Shown here: in pieces, positions 8,399 through 17,532 of the stretch
Numbering within the stretch: the stretch's first letter is position 1
Layout: each line of letters opens with the position of its first letter
NCBI RefSeq assembly: GCF_008704395.1
Contig: NZ_CP023695.1
Span: forward strand, 1,550,001 to 1,614,000
DNA length: 64,000 nucleotides
Origin: Streptomyces alboniger
Lineage (GTDB): Bacteria; Actinomycetota; Actinomycetes; Streptomycetales; Streptomycetaceae
Direction: 5' to 3'
The notes under the pieces: generated by a model
Seen by the model: the letters and a program-made list of their open reading frames with translations, nothing else
What the model was told of the DNA's origin: nothing
The model's database searches: none
Position numbers and translations under genes: made by a program

Positions 8399-9739
8399 GT
8401 GAGAGTGCCGCTCGTGCACAGCGAAATCTCACCGGAGCAGACCCGGCAGGACGCCGGGCCCCAGCAGGACACGAGCCCCGAGAGCATGCGCCGCGTGGCC
8501 GTGGCCTCCTTCATCGGGACGGCCATCGAGTTCTACGACTTCTACATCTACGGCACGGCGGCCGCCCTCGTCCTGAACCAGGCGTTCTTCCCGACGCTCG
8601 ATCCCGTCAACGCCACGCTCGCGTCGTTCTCCACGTACGCGGTGGCGTTCGCGGCGCGGCCCATCGGCTCGGTGATCTTCGGGCACTTCGGCGACCGGGT
8701 GGGCCGCAAGTCCGTCCTGGTGGCCTCGCTGCTCCTGATGGGCCTGTCCACCGCCCTCGTCGGGCTCCTGCCCGGCTACGGCACGTGGGGCGTCTGGGCC
8801 CCCGTCCTGCTGATCCTGCTGCGCTTCCTCCAGGGCATCGGGCTCGGCGGCGAGTGGGGCGGCGCGGCGCTGCTCGCCGTGGAGCACGCGCCGAAGAAGA
8901 AGCGCGGGATGTACGCGGCCTTCCCCCAACTCGGCCCGTCCGTGGGGTTCTTCGCGGCCACCGGTGTCTTCTGGCTGCTCTCCTCGGTGCTTTCCGACGA
9001 CGCGTTCCGCACCTGGGGCTGGCGCGTGCCGTTCCTGCTCTCCTTCCTGCTCGTCGGCGTCGGCCTCTTCGTGCGGCTGCGGATCAGCGAGACGCCGGTC
9101 TTCGCGAAGGTCATGGAGGCGCAGGAGGCCAGCAAGGTCCCCACGCTCGACGTGCTCCGCCGCCATCCCCGCGAGCTGCTGCTCGGCGCGGGCGGCATGG
9201 TCGTTGCGTACGGCCTCTTCTACACCGCCACGACCTACTGCCTCGCCTACGCCACCGGCACCTTGCACATCTCCCGCAACACCATGCTGGGCCTGTCCCT
9301 CGTCGCGTGCCTCTTCCTCGCGGCCGGCACCTGGCTCGCCGCGACGCGCTCCGACGGCGACGGGCGGCGCAAGCTGGTGCTCGCGGGCGCCGGGCTCTCG
9401 GCAGTGTGGGGGCTCGTGCTCTTCCCGCTCCTGGACACCGGCCGGCCGGTACTCATCGCGCTGGCACTGGGCGGCGCGCTGTTCTGCATGGGAGTGGTCT
9501 ACGGCCCGATGGGCGCCTACCTGCCGGAGCTGTTCGCCACGAACGTGCGGTACTCGGGCGCCTCGCTCGCCTACAACCTGGGCGGCGTGTTCGGCGGCGC
9601 GGTGTCGCCGCTGGTGGCGACCCGCCTCCAGTCGGCGTTCGGCTCCTCGTCGGTGGGCTGGTACGTGAGCGCGATGGCAGTCGTGTCCCTGGTGTGCGTC
9701 CTCGCGCTGCCCGAGACGCGGGAGCGCGAACTGACCTGA
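8399..9739 (+). CDS. MFS transporter, metabolite:H+ symporter (MHS / ShiA-like) family
   Basis: A roughly 446-residue, 12-helix permease. The N-terminal FIGTAIEFYDFYIYG and, after helix 2, GHFGDRVGRKSVL are hallmarks of the MHS branch (citrate, shikimate, dicarboxylate, osmolyte proton symporters); RFLQGIGLGGEWGGAAL in helix 4 is also diagnostic. It would import a small organic acid across the inner membrane. The start is uncertain: GTG 8399, 8405 and 8414 are all in frame and none has a convincing Shine-Dalgarno. No catabolic partner is adjacent; the following hydrolase is only 12 bp away and may be co-transcribed. Confidence 0.88.
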   Translation: MRVPLVHSEISPEQTRQDAGPQQDTSPESMRRVAVASFIGTAIEFYDFYIYGTAAALVLNQAFFPTLDPVNATLASFSTYAVAFAARPIGSVIFGHFGDRVGRKSVLVASLLLMGLSTALVGLLPGYGTWGVWAPVLLILLRFLQGIGLGGEWGGAALLAVEHAPKKKRGMYAAFPQLGPSVGFFAATGVFWLLSSVLSDDAFRTWGWRVPFLLSFLLVGVGLFVRLRISETPVFAKVMEAQEASKVPTLDVLRRHPRELLLGAGGMVVAYGLFYTATTYCLAYATGTLHISRNTMLGLSLVACLFLAAGTWLAATRSDGDGRRKLVLAGAGLSAVWGLVLFPLLDTGRPVLIALALGGALFCMGVVYGPMGAYLPELFATNVRYSGASLAYNLGGVFGGAVSPLVATRLQSAFGSSSVGWYVSAMAVVSLVCVLALPETRERELT

Positions 9740-9751
9740 CCCGCGCTGAGT

Positions 9752-11056
9752 ATGGCCAGGTGGCCCGGGTGGCAGGACCATACCGGCGTGGAGCCCTACT
9801 GGGAACTGACCTTCGACGCCGACGGCGACGTCGACACCGCGCAGCGCGAACGGCTGCTGTCCGGCACGGAACGCGAGAGCGTCACGGATCTGCTGGTCTT
9901 CGCGCACGGCTGGAACAACGACAAGAAGGACGCCCGCAAGCTGTACCGGCGCTTCTTCGCCCCCTGCCCGCGCCTCGCCGCGGCCGAGGTGCGCCTCGGC
10001 TACGTCGGGGTGCTGTGGCCCGCCATCCGCTTCCCCGACGAGCCGATCCCCGACTTCGACCCCTCCGCCGCCACCGCCGCCGCGCCCGGACCGCCCGGCG
10101 CGCCCGTGCTCGACGCGGCCACCCGGCAGGCGCTCGACCGCGCCTTCCCCGGCCACGGCCCGACGATCGACCGGATCGCCGAACTGCTCGAAGAGCGCTC
10201 CGACGTCCCCTCGCGCGTCTACGAGTTCGGGCGGCTCGTCCGCGAGCTGGTCTCCCTGCGCGAGACGAGCCCGGCCCGCAACCTCGGCGAGGACACGGGG
10301 GCGGGCGAGCCGGCCATGCTCACCGACGACGCGGTCCAGGTCTGCGAGGTGCTGGCCGCGGCCCGCGCCGACACCGGGCAGCCCGAGCTGCTGGGGGACT
10401 TGCGCAAACGGGTGTGGAACGGCGCGCACGAACTGCTGCGGCAGGGCACCTACTTCGCGATGAAGCGCCGGGCGGGCGCGGTCGGCCAGCTGGGGCTCGG
10501 CCCCGCGATCGGCCTGCTCAGCGCTGACGTACCCAATGTCAGGGTGCACCTGATCGGGCACAGCTTCGGCGGCAGGCTCGTCTCGTACGCGCTGCGCGGC
10601 ATGCCCGCGGACGTCCGCGCGGTGAAGTCGGTGACGCTGCTCCAAGGCGCCTTCTCCCACTACGCGTTCGCCGATCGGCTGCCGCACGACCGCTCGCGCG
10701 GCGGCGCCCTGCACGGCGTGCAGCGCCGGATCGACGGCCCCCTCGTGTCCTGCTACTCACGTCACGACGACGCCCTCGGGCGCCTCTACCCCCTGGCGTC
10801 GAAGCTGACCGGGGACTCCACGAGCTTCCTGAACCTGTGGGAGCGGTGGGGCGCCGTCGGGTACGACGGCATCCGGGCCGTGGACGGCACCAAGCGCATC
10901 AGGCTCGGCGAGGCGATACCGGCCAAGGGGTGCGTCAGCGTGGACGTGGCGTCGGTGGTGCGGCGCGGCGGCCCGCCCGCCGGCGCGCACAGCGATGTGT
11001 GCCATGAGGAGCTGGCACGTGCCGTGTTCGCCGCCGGGCGGATCGCGACGGCCTGA
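9752..11056 (+). CDS. Alpha/beta-hydrolase-fold protein of unknown substrate
   Basis: A 434-residue cytoplasmic protein without signal peptide. LLVFAHGWNNDKKDARKLYRRF near residue 48 (quoted in part: FAHGWNNDKKDARK) looks like the oxyanion-strand HG motif, and VHLIGHSFGGRLVSYAL around residue 270 carries the nucleophile elbow G-H-S-F-G. A long insertion rich in Ala/Pro and charged residues separates the two. The family is serine hydrolases (esterase, lipase or peptidase). ATG 9752 is 12 bp after the transporter stop; no strong ribosome site. A second hydrolase with an HG-basic opening lies at 63643; whether they are related needs alignment. Confidence 0.7.
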   Translation: MARWPGWQDHTGVEPYWELTFDADGDVDTAQRERLLSGTERESVTDLLVFAHGWNNDKKDARKLYRRFFAPCPRLAAAEVRLGYVGVLWPAIRFPDEPIPDFDPSAATAAAPGPPGAPVLDAATRQALDRAFPGHGPTIDRIAELLEERSDVPSRVYEFGRLVRELVSLRETSPARNLGEDTGAGEPAMLTDDAVQVCEVLAAARADTGQPELLGDLRKRVWNGAHELLRQGTYFAMKRRAGAVGQLGLGPAIGLLSADVPNVRVHLIGHSFGGRLVSYALRGMPADVRAVKSVTLLQGAFSHYAFADRLPHDRSRGGALHGVQRRIDGPLVSCYSRHDDALGRLYPLASKLTGDSTSFLNLWERWGAVGYDGIRAVDGTKRIRLGEAIPAKGCVSVDVASVVRRGGPPAGAHSDVCHEELARAVFAAGRIATA

Positions 11057-11068
11057 GCCGGGCGCCGC

Positions 11069-13912
11069 CTACCCCCGGCGGCGGGGGAACTCGACGACCT
11101 GCTGGTAGGTGGGGCGGTTCTGCCACTGGACCGGCTGGTGCGTGATGCCGCCGAGCGGGCGGTGGATGATCGCGTCCGCGCACCACTGGTCGCCCGCCGC
11201 GCACGCGGCGTCGCCGGGATAGACCGTGGTGGCGGGCTTGGCGACGGCCTGTGCGAGGGTGGTGAGCAGGGTGTCGCGGCAGGCGTCGAGCTTGCCGTCC
11301 CCGCAGTAGGTGTCGGCCAGCTCGCCCTTCACCGGCTGCCCGAGGACCTTCCGCAGGTCCTTGTCGGCGTAACCCCACCAGCCGTACTGGAAGGCCGATC
11401 CGGCGTGCGCCCCGGTGGGGCCGTGGCCCGCGGAGGGTGCCTCGTCGGTGCTCAGCTGCGCGGTCAGCGCCTCGTACAGCTCCTTGCCCATGCCCGGCTT
11501 GAACTGGGCCTCGATGAGCAGCGGCCACCAGGCGTCCATGACGCGTACGGCGTCGGGGTGGGCGTACGTCTTGGAGCCGGCGGCCGTCTGGTTGCGCTGC
11601 GCGCCCGCCTTGCGCCACGCCTCCAACTGCTTCACGGCCCTGGCGAGTCGCGGGTCGGTGACCGGCTTGCTCCGCACCACCTTCAGCAGCTCGGGCAGCA
11701 CCTGCTCGCCGCGCAGGTCGGTGACGGCCGCCTCGGACATGGCCCGCGTGAGCGAGGCGCGGGTGACACCGCCTTCCTGCGTGAGCTTCCTGACCCGCCC
11801 GTCGAGCAGGTCGCCGCGGTGCACGGCGCTGACGCCGAAGCCGGCCGTACTGAAGTCCTTCGCCTGCTTGTTGTTCCAGGAGATGTAGTAGTCCTGGTTG
11901 ACGGACTGAGGGTGCGCGGCGGGCGGGGTCTGCGCCGAGGTGTTGTCCTCGGGGTCGAAGTCCTGCCATTCGTACGCCCGTTGGCCCTTGACGGGCAGGG
12001 CGGGGTCGATGCCGTCGGCGCGTTCGGGGTTGGCTCCGCTGTTGTAGTACGCGATGTCGCGCGCGTCGGCGTAGAACCAGTTGAAGGCGTAGCTGATGTG
12101 CCGCGCCGCCTTCTTGAAGCTCGCGGCGTCCTTGACGTACGCGGGGTCGTTCAGCATCTGGAAGCCGATGATGGAGTCGGCCTCGTGGCGGTAGGTGGAG
12201 CGCAGCGAGACATAGGCGACCGGCGTGGAACCGACGCTCGCGCGGTGCGTGACGACGCCGTACTTGGTGCGGAAGACCTGCATTCGGTAGGAGCCGGCGG
12301 CCGTGGAGTCGGCGAGGGTCGGCTTCCAGGCGTTCTTGCGCTCCAGCTTCTCCATGGGGGTGCAGGTGCCCCGGTAGAGGTAGCCGGTGGACTGCTTGGT
12401 GGGGGTGCCGCCGCCCGGCTCGCACAGCTCGACTGCGTACGTGTCCGTGATGTCCTGCCCGGCGGAGGTCGCCGACCAGGCGTAGTCCTGGCCGCGCCCC
12501 AGCTGGACGTACATCCCGACCCCCGCGAAGGAGACGCCGCGGGCGCTGATGCCGGGGCCCTGGAGTTCCTGCTGCATGAGGAGCTGGGGTGCGAAGTAGC
12601 CGGTCTGGGGGCCGAAGACGGCGACCGGGTTTCCGCTCGCGGTGTGCTTGCCGGAGACGAGCAGGGCGTTCGACATGCCCTTCTTTCGGCCACCCGGCCG
12701 GAAGAGGTCGGCGGGCAGGACGCCCCTGTCGTACACGCCCTGGAGCGGCTTGAGCTTCTCGGGTGCCCGGACCGGATCCTTGGCGCCGGACCTGGCGCCG
12801 CCTTCACGGTCGTACACGAGCTGCTCGGGTTCGACCGAGCCGGGGTCGGGCAGCGCGGTGCCGCGCGCCTTCTCCGGTTTTCCGGCGTACGGGAAGCTCG
12901 TGCCGTCGTGAATGGTCTGGACGGCCTCGGGGTCGTTGCGGGCGCGGAAGGACTCCCAGACCTTCGTGCCCTTCTCGACGCCGTACTTCTCCTGGGCCTT
13001 CAGGAGCGAGAGCGCGGACTCGACCTCTCCGCCGCCGCCGTTGCCGAAGAGCCCGCCGACGACCGAGGCCAGCGCGATCATGTCGGTGACCTTGAAGGGC
13101 TCGATCTCGCCGATGTTGGTGATCGCGTCGATCTTGCCGGTGAGGACGTACTCGCCGGGGAAGTAGCGGCCGTTCTTCGCCTTCACGCGGTAGGCGTTGA
13201 GCCCGTCGATGTAGGCCTGCGCGTCCTCCATGGCCTGCCTGCCGCGCTCGCCCCGCGTCGCCTTGATGTACTCGACCTGCTTCTCCAGATCCTTCTCGGT
13301 GTACGGGGCCTGCGGCCAGAACTGCTGCTCAAGGCCTTGGTTGGCGGGCGCACCGCCCGCGAACGAGGTCAGCTGCCCGCGTCCGATGTGCCGGAAGAGG
13401 TCGATGAGCCAGAGCCGGTCCTGCCCGGCGGCGAAGCCCGCGCCGAACTCGGTGCCGTAGCGCGTGGTGCCCTTGATGTGCGGGATGCCGTACTTCTTGT
13501 CGCGCGTGATCGTCACGTCGTCGCGCGGCTTGGTGACGGAGGCGACCTGACCGTCGCGCACCCCGAAGGAGGCGTCGCCGAAGAACTCGGCGATGCGGTC
13601 GTCGGTGAGGGAGGGGTAGCCGGAGGAGAGGGCGTCGTAGGGGCCCAACTGGTCGTCGGCGTGGGCGGGTCGGGTGCCGAGGAGCCGGTGGGCGAGTATC
13701 TCGGCGAGCGTCGCGTTGCCATGGGCTCCGGGCGGCAGGACGTCCGCGCACTGCCCCTCGCAGTAGTCGGCGCCCTCATCGGCGGCGGGCCTCTCGGCCG
13801 CGGGCTCCCGCGGCGCCGCCCCCGCACCCGGCAGGGGTGCCGTCAGGGAGGCGCCGAGCGCCAGCGCCGCTCCCGCCGTGAGCATTCTGAGTCTGACGAT
13901 GCGTCGTCGCAT
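11069..13912 (-). CDS. Secreted penicillin-acylase-family Ntn hydrolase
   Basis: A 947-residue precursor. Residues 1-33 form a signal peptide (MRRRIVRLRML, hydrophobic core, then AGAAP). The alpha-subunit region contains DVTITRDKKYGIPHIKG. The autocleavage site and N-terminal nucleophile are seen in KKGMSNALLVSGKHTASG, making Ser414 the predicted new N-terminus of the beta chain. The family hydrolyses amide bonds of beta-lactams, acyl-homoserine lactones or lipopeptides after self-processing. A 413-residue part ahead of the nucleophile is long compared with classical penicillin G acylase. The C-terminus ends FPRRRG. It stands alone, converging on the hydrolase at 9752-11056. Substrate cannot be predicted. 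Confidence 0.88.
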   Translation of the reverse strand: MRRRIVRLRMLTAGAALALGASLTAPLPGAGAAPREPAAERPAADEGADYCEGQCADVLPPGAHGNATLAEILAHRLLGTRPAHADDQLGPYDALSSGYPSLTDDRIAEFFGDASFGVRDGQVASVTKPRDDVTITRDKKYGIPHIKGTTRYGTEFGAGFAAGQDRLWLIDLFRHIGRGQLTSFAGGAPANQGLEQQFWPQAPYTEKDLEKQVEYIKATRGERGRQAMEDAQAYIDGLNAYRVKAKNGRYFPGEYVLTGKIDAITNIGEIEPFKVTDMIALASVVGGLFGNGGGGEVESALSLLKAQEKYGVEKGTKVWESFRARNDPEAVQTIHDGTSFPYAGKPEKARGTALPDPGSVEPEQLVYDREGGARSGAKDPVRAPEKLKPLQGVYDRGVLPADLFRPGGRKKGMSNALLVSGKHTASGNPVAVFGPQTGYFAPQLLMQQELQGPGISARGVSFAGVGMYVQLGRGQDYAWSATSAGQDITDTYAVELCEPGGGTPTKQSTGYLYRGTCTPMEKLERKNAWKPTLADSTAAGSYRMQVFRTKYGVVTHRASVGSTPVAYVSLRSTYRHEADSIIGFQMLNDPAYVKDAASFKKAARHISYAFNWFYADARDIAYYNSGANPERADGIDPALPVKGQRAYEWQDFDPEDNTSAQTPPAAHPQSVNQDYYISWNNKQAKDFSTAGFGVSAVHRGDLLDGRVRKLTQEGGVTRASLTRAMSEAAVTDLRGEQVLPELLKVVRSKPVTDPRLARAVKQLEAWRKAGAQRNQTAAGSKTYAHPDAVRVMDAWWPLLIEAQFKPGMGKELYEALTAQLSTDEAPSAGHGPTGAHAGSAFQYGWWGYADKDLRKVLGQPVKGELADTYCGDGKLDACRDTLLTTLAQAVAKPATTVYPGDAACAAGDQWCADAIIHRPLGGITHQPVQWQNRPTYQQVVEFPRRRG

Positions 13913-14208
13913 GGCTGCTCCTCCGGGTCGTGCGGAAGGCCGATGCGGCGGAGGTTACTGGTGGGTTGACGAACTCGAAAGATGAACAACCTTCGCCTTT
14001 TCGGAATCACCACAACGCGCCCCCTTCCTGGGCGCATCAGACCTGCTCGGGCGGGCAGGCGGAAAGCGGTCGCCTCGAAAGGGAGCCGATTCGCGTGTCG
14101 ATACGTCTACTCGACGACGTCGTTTCGACTTCGGCTCGACAGCGGCGCCGGCAGATAAACGGAACACGGGGTACCAGTACGAAGGACGTGTGACGGAGGT
14201 GCAGGGCG
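13913..14208. promoter_or_regulatory. Divergent intergenic region, no gene
   Basis: This 296-bp stretch separates the acylase from the next rightward gene and is locally AT-richer. It holds a TTGACG at 13966-13971 without a clear -10, and a hairpin GCGCCC / GGGCGC at 14018-14036. A GGAAC-type ECF -35-like motif occurs near 14160, but the partner -10 is not convincing. I recognise no coding sequence here. Confidence 0.4.
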
Positions 14209-14817
14209 ATGGCCGGATTCCGGAGTCTCGCGAGACAGGTGCGTGATCCGCAGAGCGATCTGGCGCTGCGGCGCTACTCGCTGCGCAAGTGCCTGGAGAG
14301 GTTCGCCCCCTATGGGCACCGGGCGACCTGGGACCATCTGTGTTCCCGGGCGGGCTTCGGGCCCGAGGACAGGTCACCCGATCCGGCGCGGCTGGTGGCC
14401 GCGCTGGAGGAACTGGAGGCGGCGCGGGCGGTCTGGCTCGCCTACGAGGCGGACTTCGCGGAGCGCCGCCGCAAGGAGAAGCACGACGGGCTCAGGCGCC
14501 CCGGCAGCGAGGACGACTGGCACCGCCGCACCTGGGGCGGCTGCGGGGTCGCCTGGTGCGACGACCCCGGCGTCCACCCCCGCGCCCCCCTCGCCGAGGT
14601 GCTGCGCCGCCTGATCGCGGCACTGGAGAGGGAGCCGGGCACGTCCTGCCCGGTCTGCGGCGACACCTCCCTGGTGTGGAAGCGCGGCCTGGCGCACGCG
14701 CCGTCCTCGGGGGCGGTGTGCACGGGCTGCGGCATCGTCGTGCCCGCCCCCGTCCTCACCCAGGACGCGGTGGCCCGCGCGCGGGCACGGCGGCTGCGGC
14801 CGCTGGTGTCGGCGTGA
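14209..14817 (+). CDS. Hypothetical protein with C-terminal zinc-ribbon-like motif
   Basis: A 202-residue soluble protein that I do not recognise as a named family. GGAGG precedes ATG 14209. The N-terminal half is basic and helical; LVAALEELEAARAVWLAYEA suggests a helix pair. A central WGGCGVAWCDDPGVHP is followed by a C-terminal CPVCGDTSL...CTGCGIVVP, two CxxC pairs about 30 residues apart, typical of a zinc ribbon. Such proteins are often nucleic-acid or protein binding, but nothing more can be said. Third-position GC and the ribosome site support it as real. It converges on the next gene. Confidence 0.7.
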   Translation: MAGFRSLARQVRDPQSDLALRRYSLRKCLERFAPYGHRATWDHLCSRAGFGPEDRSPDPARLVAALEELEAARAVWLAYEADFAERRRKEKHDGLRRPGSEDDWHRRTWGGCGVAWCDDPGVHPRAPLAEVLRRLIAALEREPGTSCPVCGDTSLVWKRGLAHAPSSGAVCTGCGIVVPAPVLTQDAVARARARRLRPLVSA

Positions 14818-14833
14818 GGGAGGGGCTCGGCGG

Positions 14834-15352
14834 TCAGGGTGTCATCACGCCCGTGTGAATGGCGAGTTTGAACTGGGCGTGCGTGAGCGGCGTGGCGAGT
14901 CGTACGTCTCCCACGCCGCGCGCCGTGACCTTCAGTCCGACGGGTGTGTCGGGGTGGACGAACATCTGCCAGACGTACGACCGGAACTGACTGCCCCTGG
15001 TGGGCGCGGAGTCGGTGGTGGCCGTCGAGTCGTAGCCGGTGGTGAGGCCCAGCGGGTCGCGGACGAAGCGGAAGCGGTACTCGGCCGGTCGGCTGTCCGG
15101 CTGCCAGAAGACCAGCGCGGAGAGCACGCCCCAGCCGTCGTGGCTGGGCCAGATCAACCCCGAGCGGTCGTGCGGGAACTGGGCGGGGGCGGTGCCGCCC
15201 TTCGCCGGGTCGTGCATGCGCCACGGGTCGTACGACTCCGCCTCCGCCCCGTACGGAAAGCGCACGAGGTGATAGCCGTCGCTGTCGTACCTGATGGCCT
15301 GCGGCCCGTGCTGTGCGGCGTCCCACTTCAACGAGCAGATGGCTACCGACAT
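14834..15352 (-). CDS. Hypothetical cytoplasmic protein
   Basis: A 172-residue protein, MSVAICSLKWDAAQHG onward, without signal peptide or membrane helix. It is rich in Trp, Tyr and Phe, with strand-like segments such as YRFRFVRDPLGL and SYVWQMFVHPDTPVGLKV, which suggests an all-beta fold. I do not recognise a family or catalytic motif. It converges with the zinc-ribbon gene (17 bp between stops) and is about 70 bp from soxR, which is read in the same direction downstream of its own promoter. Codon bias supports a real gene. Confidence 0.65.
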   Translation of the reverse strand: MSVAICSLKWDAAQHGPQAIRYDSDGYHLVRFPYGAEAESYDPWRMHDPAKGGTAPAQFPHDRSGLIWPSHDGWGVLSALVFWQPDSRPAEYRFRFVRDPLGLTTGYDSTATTDSAPTRGSQFRSYVWQMFVHPDTPVGLKVTARGVGDVRLATPLTHAQFKLAIHTGVMTP

Positions 15353-15422
15353 CGGCCCTCCCCCATGAGTGACGTGGCGTGGTGCCTCTGTTCTCTCTTG
15401 TACTACGCCTCGGCCGGCCGCA

Positions 15423-15890
15423 CTACGCCTTGGAGCGGCGCTCCACCATCAGGCGGGAGCCGGTGAGGCGTTCACCGAAGACGTCGTCGGGGTTGGAGAG
15501 CACGCACGTCTCCAGGGAGAGGCAGCCGCAGCCGATGCAGTCCGTGAGGTGGTCGCGCAGGCGGCCCAACTGCTTGATGCGCTCGTCCAGTTCCTCCCGC
15601 CAGTGCTCCGAGAGGTGCGCCCAGTCCTCTCGGTTGGGCGTGCGCTCCTCGGGCAGCGAGTCGAGGGCCTCCCGGATCGTGGCGAGCGGGATGCCGACGC
15701 GCTGGGAGGCGCGGATGAAGGCGACGCGGCGCAGCGTGTCCCGGCAGTAGCGGCGCTGGTTGCCCGAGGTGCGGCGGCTGGTGATGAGGCCCTTGGACTC
15801 GTAGAAGTGCAGGGCGGAGACGGCGGCGCCGCTACGGGCCGACAGCTGGCCGACCGTGAGTTCGTGGACCTTCTCTGGAATCTGGGGCAC
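15423..15890 (-). CDS. soxR: SoxR, redox-sensing MerR-family regulator with [2Fe-2S] cluster
   Basis: A 155-residue protein, essentially the length of E. coli SoxR (154). The MerR winged helix is at residues 11-45 ([20 protein letters not shown]). A dimerisation helix follows, then the cluster motif [12 protein letters not shown] with Cys118, 121, 123 and 129, matching the known C-x2-C-x-C-x5-C ligand spacing. GTG 15890 is chosen because it gives the family N-terminus and has GAGGGG upstream. In streptomycetes SoxR senses endogenous redox-active antibiotics and activates a small set of oxidoreductase and efflux genes. It is divergent from the MaoC gene; no SoxR box was recognised in the gap. 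Confidence 0.95.
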   Translation of the reverse strand: MPQIPEKVHELTVGQLSARSGAAVSALHFYESKGLITSRRTSGNQRRYCRDTLRRVAFIRASQRVGIPLATIREALDSLPEERTPNREDWAHLSEHWREELDERIKQLGRLRDHLTDCIGCGCLSLETCVLSNPDDVFGERLTGSRLMVERRSKA

Positions 15891-15915
15891 CCCTCGAACC
15901 CTAATGGCTGGTCCG

Positions 15916-15944
15916 TTGACACGCGTCGGCACACCCAGCATGCT
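15916..15944 (+). promoter_or_regulatory. Promoter for the MaoC gene
   Basis: A perfect -35 TTGACA at 15916-15921 is followed after 17 bp by CATGCT at 15939-15944, a weak -10. Transcription would start near 15951, inside the palindrome at 15944-15958, so a bound repressor would block initiation. Confidence 0.5.
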
Positions 15945-15958
15945 GAGCAAGCGCTTAG
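15944..15958. promoter_or_regulatory. TetR operator-like site (copy 1)
   Basis: TGAGCAAGCGCTTAG, containing the 8-bp palindrome AAGCGCTT, is identical over 15 bases to the site at 17161-17175 before the TetR gene. Identity at both the MaoC promoter and the regulator's own promoter marks them as shared operators. Confidence 0.65.
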
Positions 15959-15994
15959 TCTGCGCGTGACGCATACGTCTAGGAGGCCAGGGAC

Positions 15995-16459
<465 letters not shown>

Positions 16460-16464
16460 GGCCC

Positions 16465-17106
16465 CTACCGCTTCTGAACTCCTGCGGGGCGGGCGCCCAC
16501 CATCCGCAGGACGAGGTCGGCGTAGAGCGCGCCGACCTCGTCGGGCGTCCGGTGCCCGGCCGCGTTGAACCAGCGGGCCACGTCGATGCAGAGGGAGAGC
16601 ACGGCGAGTGTCGTGCCCGGCACGTCCGGGACGTCGAACTCGCCCGCCCGCACACCGTCGTTGATGATGCCCCTGACCGCCGCGTCCGACTCGCGGCGCA
16701 GCGCGACGATCTCCGTACGGTGCTCCTCGCCGAGCGCGTCCAGCTCGTACTGCACCACGCGCGCGGTGGTGTGGTGCGCGGCGTGCCAGCCGACGAAGGA
16801 GCGCACGGCCGCCGCCAGCCGGTCGGCCGCGCTGCCCTCGCCGTCCGCCGCGGTGCGCAGGATGGTGAGGGCCTTGTCGTGGCCGATCCTGCTGATGCGG
16901 TGGAGCAGCTCTTCCTTGGTCTTGTAGTGGATGTAGAGCGCGGCGGGGCTCATCCCCGCGCGGCCCGCGATGTCGCGGGTGGTCGTCGCGTGGTAGCCGC
17001 GCTCGGCGAAGGCCTCGACGGCGGCGATCAGCAGCCGCCTTGCCGCGTCAGGGCTGACCTCGCCCCACGGCTGCTCCTCGACGCCGGTCTCCTCCGCCGC
17101 ACCCAT
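16465..17106 (-). CDS. TetR-family regulator
   Basis: A 213-residue protein with a canonical N-terminal domain: AARRLLIAAVEAFAERGYHA then TTRDIAGRAGMSPAALYIHY, the recognition helix being MSPAALYIHYKTKEELL. Its C-domain resembles the group regulating acyl-CoA metabolism. ATG 17106 is preferred to ATG 17127 because AGGAG is well spaced ahead of it. The 15-bp site at 17161-17175 in its promoter is repeated exactly before the MaoC gene, so autoregulation and control of that hydratase are likely. Confidence 0.88.
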   Translation of the reverse strand: MGAAEETGVEEQPWGEVSPDAARRLLIAAVEAFAERGYHATTTRDIAGRAGMSPAALYIHYKTKEELLHRISRIGHDKALTILRTAADGEGSAADRLAAAVRSFVGWHAAHHTTARVVQYELDALGEEHRTEIVALRRESDAAVRGIINDGVRAGEFDVPDVPGTTLAVLSLCIDVARWFNAAGHRTPDEVGALYADLVLRMVGARPAGVQKR

Positions 17107-17160
17107 GCCCACTCCTGCCCACTCCATCGCCTTTCGGGAGAGTCACCATACCCCTGATGG

Positions 17161-17175
17161 TGAGCAAGCGCTTAG
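17161..17175. promoter_or_regulatory. TetR operator-like site (copy 2)
   Basis: TGAGCAAGCGCTTAG, identical to 15944-15958. It lies 55 bp upstream of the TetR start, and immediately past the stop of the small membrane-protein gene at 17185. Confidence 0.65.
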
Positions 17176-17184
17176 GGGGCCGGA

Positions 17185-17472
17185 TCAGACCTTGGTGAAC
17201 GGGTCGTGCTCGGCGAGCAGCTTGTCGACGCGGGCCTGGTCGACCCTGCTGACGATCTGCTCCACCTCCTGGCGGTCCCTGACCACCTTGGCGAGCGTGA
17301 ACGCGGAGGTCGTCAGGTACAGCACCGAGATGGCCAGGAAGGCCCGCACCCAGGCGGAGGCGTCGAGGTACCCGATGCCGACGGACACCGCGGCCAGGGC
17401 GATGGCGAAGGACGCCACGGCCTGGCCGTAGAAGGCCGTGGTGCTCTGCTTCTTGATGAGCGGCTCAGTCAT
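17185..17472 (-). CDS. YiaA/YiaB-family two-helix inner-membrane protein
   Basis: A 95-residue protein with two predicted membrane helices (about residues 14-36 and 44-64) linked by GIGYLDASAWVRAFLA and followed by SAFTLAKVVRDRQE. This matches the YiaA/YiaB domain, in which the second helix ends in a conserved TLAK-x-x-RD-x-x-E stretch. The charged C-terminus is probably cytoplasmic. Function in the family is unknown. ATG 17472 gives the family N-terminus (MTEPLIKKQSTTAFYGQ); an earlier codon would add a cysteine-containing extension. No strong ribosome site. Confidence 0.8.
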   Translation of the reverse strand: MTEPLIKKQSTTAFYGQAVASFAIALAAVSVGIGYLDASAWVRAFLAISVLYLTTSAFTLAKVVRDRQEVEQIVSRVDQARVDKLLAEHDPFTKV

Positions 17473-17532
17473 GGACGACAGCTTCGGCGAGCGCGCCCCC
17501 CGGCACATCCGCTCAGCTACTCATGCGGGTGC

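Noticed and set aside
11138..13969. 943-codon open frame opposite the penicillin acylase gene
   Set aside because: No domain or ribosome site; third-position GC bias belongs to the acylase strand.
14160..14195. ECF-sigma promoter before the zinc-ribbon gene
   Set aside because: GGAAC is present but no matching -10 at accepted spacing was found.
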